64,000 nt of DNA from SIG603 sp964370635. GTDB taxonomy: Bacteria > Bacillota > Clostridia > Oscillospirales > Acutalibacteraceae. Numbering within the stretch: the first letter of the stretch is position 1; each line of letters opens with the position of its first letter. Under the pieces are notes generated by a model. The model ran no database searches and was not told where the DNA came from. It worked only from the letters and a program-made list of their open reading frames with translations. Positions 61,129-64,000 of this stretch are shown piece after piece. The stretch covers positions 41,687 through 105,686 of the forward strand of contig CAYJJU010000008.1 of the NCBI GenBank assembly GCA_964370635.1, in the 5' to 3' direction. The position numbers were made by a program, and so were the translations under genes.

Positions 61129-62430
61129 ATGGACATAATAATTATTATTTTACTCGCAGTTTGTGTTTTTACAAACGTGTTTTTGCTGATAAAAGTATTT
61201 AGCAAGAAAGATGATGGCAAGGACAACTTAAAAGATGAGCTAGAAAAATTTGTGGATAAATCCCAAAAGGACACAATTAATTTCATTCAAAGCCAGATGA
61301 GTCTGCAAAGCAACTTGCAAAAAGACGCACAGGCGCAAATTGCAGATTTAGAGGCAAAAAGGTTTAAAGAGTTTTCGGAAAACACACAGTCTACAATATC
61401 TGCACTCAGAAAAACGGTTGTAGACATGTCAAATTCTGTGGATAAGCGCTTTGAAACCTTTCAAAAGACTAACGAAAACGGCCTTAATAAAATGCGTGAA
61501 ACCCTTGAAACCAAGGTGGACACCATGCAAAAAAGCAATGAGCAAAAACTTGACCAAATGCGAGAGACGGTAGATGAAAAACTGCAAAAAACGCTGGAAG
61601 AGCGCATAAGCAAGAGCTTTGAGCTTGTGAGCAAAAGGCTTGAGGAAGTGTATAAATCCTTGGGCGAGATGCAAAAGCTTTCTAGCGGAGTGGACGATTT
61701 GAAAAAAGTTTTGAGCAATGTGAAAACCCGTGGGATTTTGGGCGAGGTGCAACTTGGCGCCATTTTAGAGCAAATTTTAAATTCCGACCAGTACGACACG
61801 AATGTCGCAACAAAAAAAGGCTCAAACGACAGGGTCGAGTTTGCGGTTAAACTGCCGGGCGAAAACGATGATTTTGTATATCTTCCAATAGATGCAAAAT
61901 TCCCAATGGACGCCTACCAAAATCTTATGGACGCATACGATGAGGGAAGTGCCGAAAAAGTGGCTGAAATGGCAAAGGTGCTAACCACAAGGATTAAAGG
62001 TTTTGGAAAAGACATAAAAAACAAGTATATAGACGTGCCAAACACAACAGAATTTGCGATTATGTTCCTGCCTGTTGAAGGCCTTTATGCCGAGGTTGTA
62101 AGGCGTGGCATGGTAGAAGAGCTTCAAAAAGACAAGATAAGCATAGCAGGACCCACCACGATGGCGGCACTCTTAAACAGTCTGCAAATGGGCTTTAAAA
62201 CCTTGGCAATTCAAAAGCGCTCGGGCGAAGTTTGGAATGTGCTTGAGGGCGTTAAGCAGGAATTTGTTAAATTTGGTGGAGTTTTAGAAAAAACACAGAC
62301 CAGAATGCGTCAGGCATCAGACGAGCTAGACAAGCTGGTCGGCACAAGGACAAATGCGATAAATAGAAAACTGCGCTCTGTTGCACTTTTTGAAAATACG
62401 ACAGAGGGCGACGACGAAGGGCAAGGCTGA
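61129..62430 (+). CDS. rmuC: DNA recombination protein RmuC
   Basis: This 433-residue protein has an N-terminal TM helix (about 1-20), a long coiled coil (about 30-195) and a nuclease-like C-terminal domain with GILGEVQLGAILEQIL, LPIDAKFPMDAYQNL and AGPTTMAALLNSLQMGF, the RmuC signatures. It is proposed to limit rearrangement at inverted repeats, which is of note in a genome carrying many palindromic repeats. It overlaps the next gene by one base (TGATG). Confidence 0.93.
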   Translation: MDIIIIILLAVCVFTNVFLLIKVFSKKDDGKDNLKDELEKFVDKSQKDTINFIQSQMSLQSNLQKDAQAQIADLEAKRFKEFSENTQSTISALRKTVVDMSNSVDKRFETFQKTNENGLNKMRETLETKVDTMQKSNEQKLDQMRETVDEKLQKTLEERISKSFELVSKRLEEVYKSLGEMQKLSSGVDDLKKVLSNVKTRGILGEVQLGAILEQILNSDQYDTNVATKKGSNDRVEFAVKLPGENDDFVYLPIDAKFPMDAYQNLMDAYDEGSAEKVAEMAKVLTTRIKGFGKDIKNKYIDVPNTTEFAIMFLPVEGLYAEVVRRGMVEELQKDKISIAGPTTMAALLNSLQMGFKTLAIQKRSGEVWNVLEGVKQEFVKFGGVLEKTQTRMRQASDELDKLVGTRTNAINRKLRSVALFENTTEGDDEGQG

Positions 62431-63803
62431 TGGCTTACATTTTAAGTAAATTTGATAAACCATACAAAAGGGTGGCATTAATTTTTTCTGCCACCTGTCT
62501 TTTGATTGTTTGGATAAATTTTTTTATATGGCTTGACCCGAAGTATCCCACGTTTTCTATAAGTACCTTTGCGGCGTTTTTGATAGCGCTCTTATTTTCG
62601 GTGCTAGGCATTATATTTTCTCCCATTTTCTTTAAGTCGCTGATGTGCAAAAAAGAAAGGACTTTGCAAGGGATAAAATGTGAAAGAACTAGCCTTATAA
62701 GGGTGTTTGCGCTGAGTTTTTGTGTGGGGATTTCCGTGATATTTTTGGGGTATATCTTGAATTTAATTGCGGGGAAATCCGCCGATTTTTATGGGTATCT
62801 CTACACATTTTCCGCCTCAGATGGCAAGCATTATATAGACATAGCACGGGATTGGTATTTGGGTGCGCCTGCACATAATGACAGGCTTGTGCAAATTGTG
62901 TTTTTTCCACTGTACCCCATTTTGATAAGGCTTTTCAGCTTTGTGTTTTTTGATTATTTAATAAGCGCACTCATGGTGTCACTGCTTTCCTTTTGCACGG
63001 CGGCTACCCTGCTTTACTACATGGTCTGCACAAAATATTCAAAAAAACTTGCCAAGGGCACTATAAAGTTTTTGTACCTATTACCCGGCGGATTTTTCTT
63101 TTTTGCCGTAATGAGCGAAAGCCTTTTCTTTTTAATGAGCATTTCTTGCATATTTTTTGCAGGGCGAAGAAAGTTTTTTCTCTCTAGTGTATTTGGCTGT
63201 CTTGCCTGGTCGACACGCTCGGCAGGGCTGTGCCTTTTCTTTGTTGTGGTATATGAAATTTTTTGTTACATGAGGGAAGAGAGCTATAAGAAAAATTTAG
63301 TTAAACTCTTGTATTTGCTCATTATCCCCATAGGATTTGCATCTTACTGCCTTGTAAATTACATTATTTTTGGCAATCCCTTTCAGTTTATGGTGTTTCA
63401 ACTAGAACATTGGAGCCAGTCTATTTCTTGGTTTTTTAACACGGCTTGGTATCAGACCGAGTACCTCATATCCTCACTAAATGCGCCCGACTATGTCGGA
63501 TTGCTATCCTCATGGATGCCGACGCTTTTTACCATGTTTTCAAGCATTACGCTAATTTTGCTTTGCGTAAAAAAAATTCCTGCTTCGTATACATTATATT
63601 TTATTTTGTATTTCGGGTATAGCATGGGGGCTACATGGCTTTTAAGCGCAACACGCTACATGACGATTATGTTCCCCCTTGCCGTGTCGCTTGCCATAAT
63701 AGGGTATAAAAAAAGATGGTTAAACATGTTAATAACCGCCTTTTTGTGTGTGATATATGTTTTATATTATTATATGTTTATTATTAGATGGCAAGTTTGG
63801 TGA
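62430..63803 (+). CDS. polytopic membrane protein, PIG-V-like mannosyltransferase family
   Basis: This 457-residue protein has about ten hydrophobic helices. Near residue 130 DGKHYIDIARDWY lies in the first large loop, followed by VFFPLYPILIRLF, the pattern of GT-C / PIG-V-type glycosyltransferases that use lipid-linked sugars (the Asp is catalytic in relatives). ATG overlaps the rmuC stop as TGATG. The acceptor is unknown; cell-surface glycan or glycolipid is likely. Confidence 0.65.
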   Translation: MAYILSKFDKPYKRVALIFSATCLLIVWINFFIWLDPKYPTFSISTFAAFLIALLFSVLGIIFSPIFFKSLMCKKERTLQGIKCERTSLIRVFALSFCVGISVIFLGYILNLIAGKSADFYGYLYTFSASDGKHYIDIARDWYLGAPAHNDRLVQIVFFPLYPILIRLFSFVFFDYLISALMVSLLSFCTAATLLYYMVCTKYSKKLAKGTIKFLYLLPGGFFFFAVMSESLFFLMSISCIFFAGRRKFFLSSVFGCLAWSTRSAGLCLFFVVVYEIFCYMREESYKKNLVKLLYLLIIPIGFASYCLVNYIIFGNPFQFMVFQLEHWSQSISWFFNTAWYQTEYLISSLNAPDYVGLLSSWMPTLFTMFSSITLILLCVKKIPASYTLYFILYFGYSMGATWLLSATRYMTIMFPLAVSLAIIGYKKRWLNMLITAFLCVIYVLYYYMFIIRWQVW

Positions 63804-63831
63804 AAATGTCAAAAAAGATATAGTGTTTCGT

Positions 63832-64000
63832 CATAATGACAATTATTAAAAGTTTTACTAAATTTTTTTCAAAAAATTTCGGGTGCTTAGGGCTGAGCCC
63901 TAAGGCGTTTTCCGTAGAAAACGAAATCTTTTGCCTTAGAAGAGTATTTTTGAAGGTGAATTTTGCCCTAAAAGGGCAAAAGAGGAAAGTTTTTGCGATA
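63832..64000 (-). repeat. dispersed intergenic repeat, copy C (inverted, cut by window edge)
   Basis: Read on the minus strand it follows copy A almost base for base: TATCGCAAAAACTTTCCTC, TTTTGCCCTTTTAGGGCAAA, TTCTAAGG, TTAGGGCTCAGCCCTAAG and TTTTTTGAAAAAAATTTAGT. The right part may continue beyond the window. Confidence 0.85.

Overview
The window looks like a low-GC, anaerobic Clostridia-type Firmicute chromosome. The clues are the GlgB-GlgC-GlgD-GlgA glycogen operon, a GTP-type PEP carboxykinase, oxygen-sensitive NrdD/NrdG ribonucleotide reductase, a T-box leader on hisS-aspS, Gram-positive lipobox signal peptides, and AGGAGG-type ribosome binding sites with frequent TTG/GTG starts. No rRNA operon or CRISPR array is present.

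Region 1-7750 is accessory DNA, visibly AT-richer than the rest. It carries an unknown ORF, a radical SAM protein overlapping a membrane protein, and a compact defence cassette: KwaA-like membrane protein, KwaB-like protein (8-nt overlap) and a 944-residue N-terminal SIR2 protein. The island ends at a 3' tRNA-Asn fragment (about 7693-7750) with no recognisable 5' half, as expected for the distal attachment site of an element that integrated into a tRNA gene lying left of the window.

Region 7751-15714 holds three tandem related lipoprotein genes and the glgB-glgC-glgD-glgA operon. Region 16025-32293 is mostly housekeeping: tex, a HAD phosphatase, a two-domain PPK2, an SDR, rsmE, a lipoprotein with a two-component system, DUF1385-prmC, alr and purL. 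Region 32635-37802 has pckG and the nrdD / 54-aa ORF / nrdG set, in which the glycyl-radical loop appears to sit on a separate small ORF; a NrdR-box pair precedes nrdD. Region 38014-42158 is another accessory stretch: a MATE exporter, a second truncated MATE gene fused in frame to an IS3-type transposase tail, an aminoglycoside-phosphotransferase-like kinase, an Abi_2/HEPN protein preceded by a promoter and a ~60-nt RNA-like unit ending in a strong terminator, and tRNA-Arg(ACG).

Region 42223-46545 returns to glycogen breakdown (GH13 amylase and GlgP). The rest is ZapA, a U32 peptidase-family protein, dUTPase, mreBCD-PBP2, a MinD-like ATPase, methylglyoxal synthase, the T-box-controlled hisS-aspS operon, an EamA transporter, dCTP deaminase, RmuC and a PIG-V-like membrane glycosyltransferase. 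Several intergenic repeat families recur: about 180 bp at 15842, 59419 and (inverted) 63832; a two-hairpin family at 32395, 35055 and 35385; and a 79-bp palindrome at 59293.

The best candidates for unusual biology are the Kiwa/SIR2 cassette on the tRNA-Asn island, the Abi protein with its upstream RNA unit, and the split NrdD.
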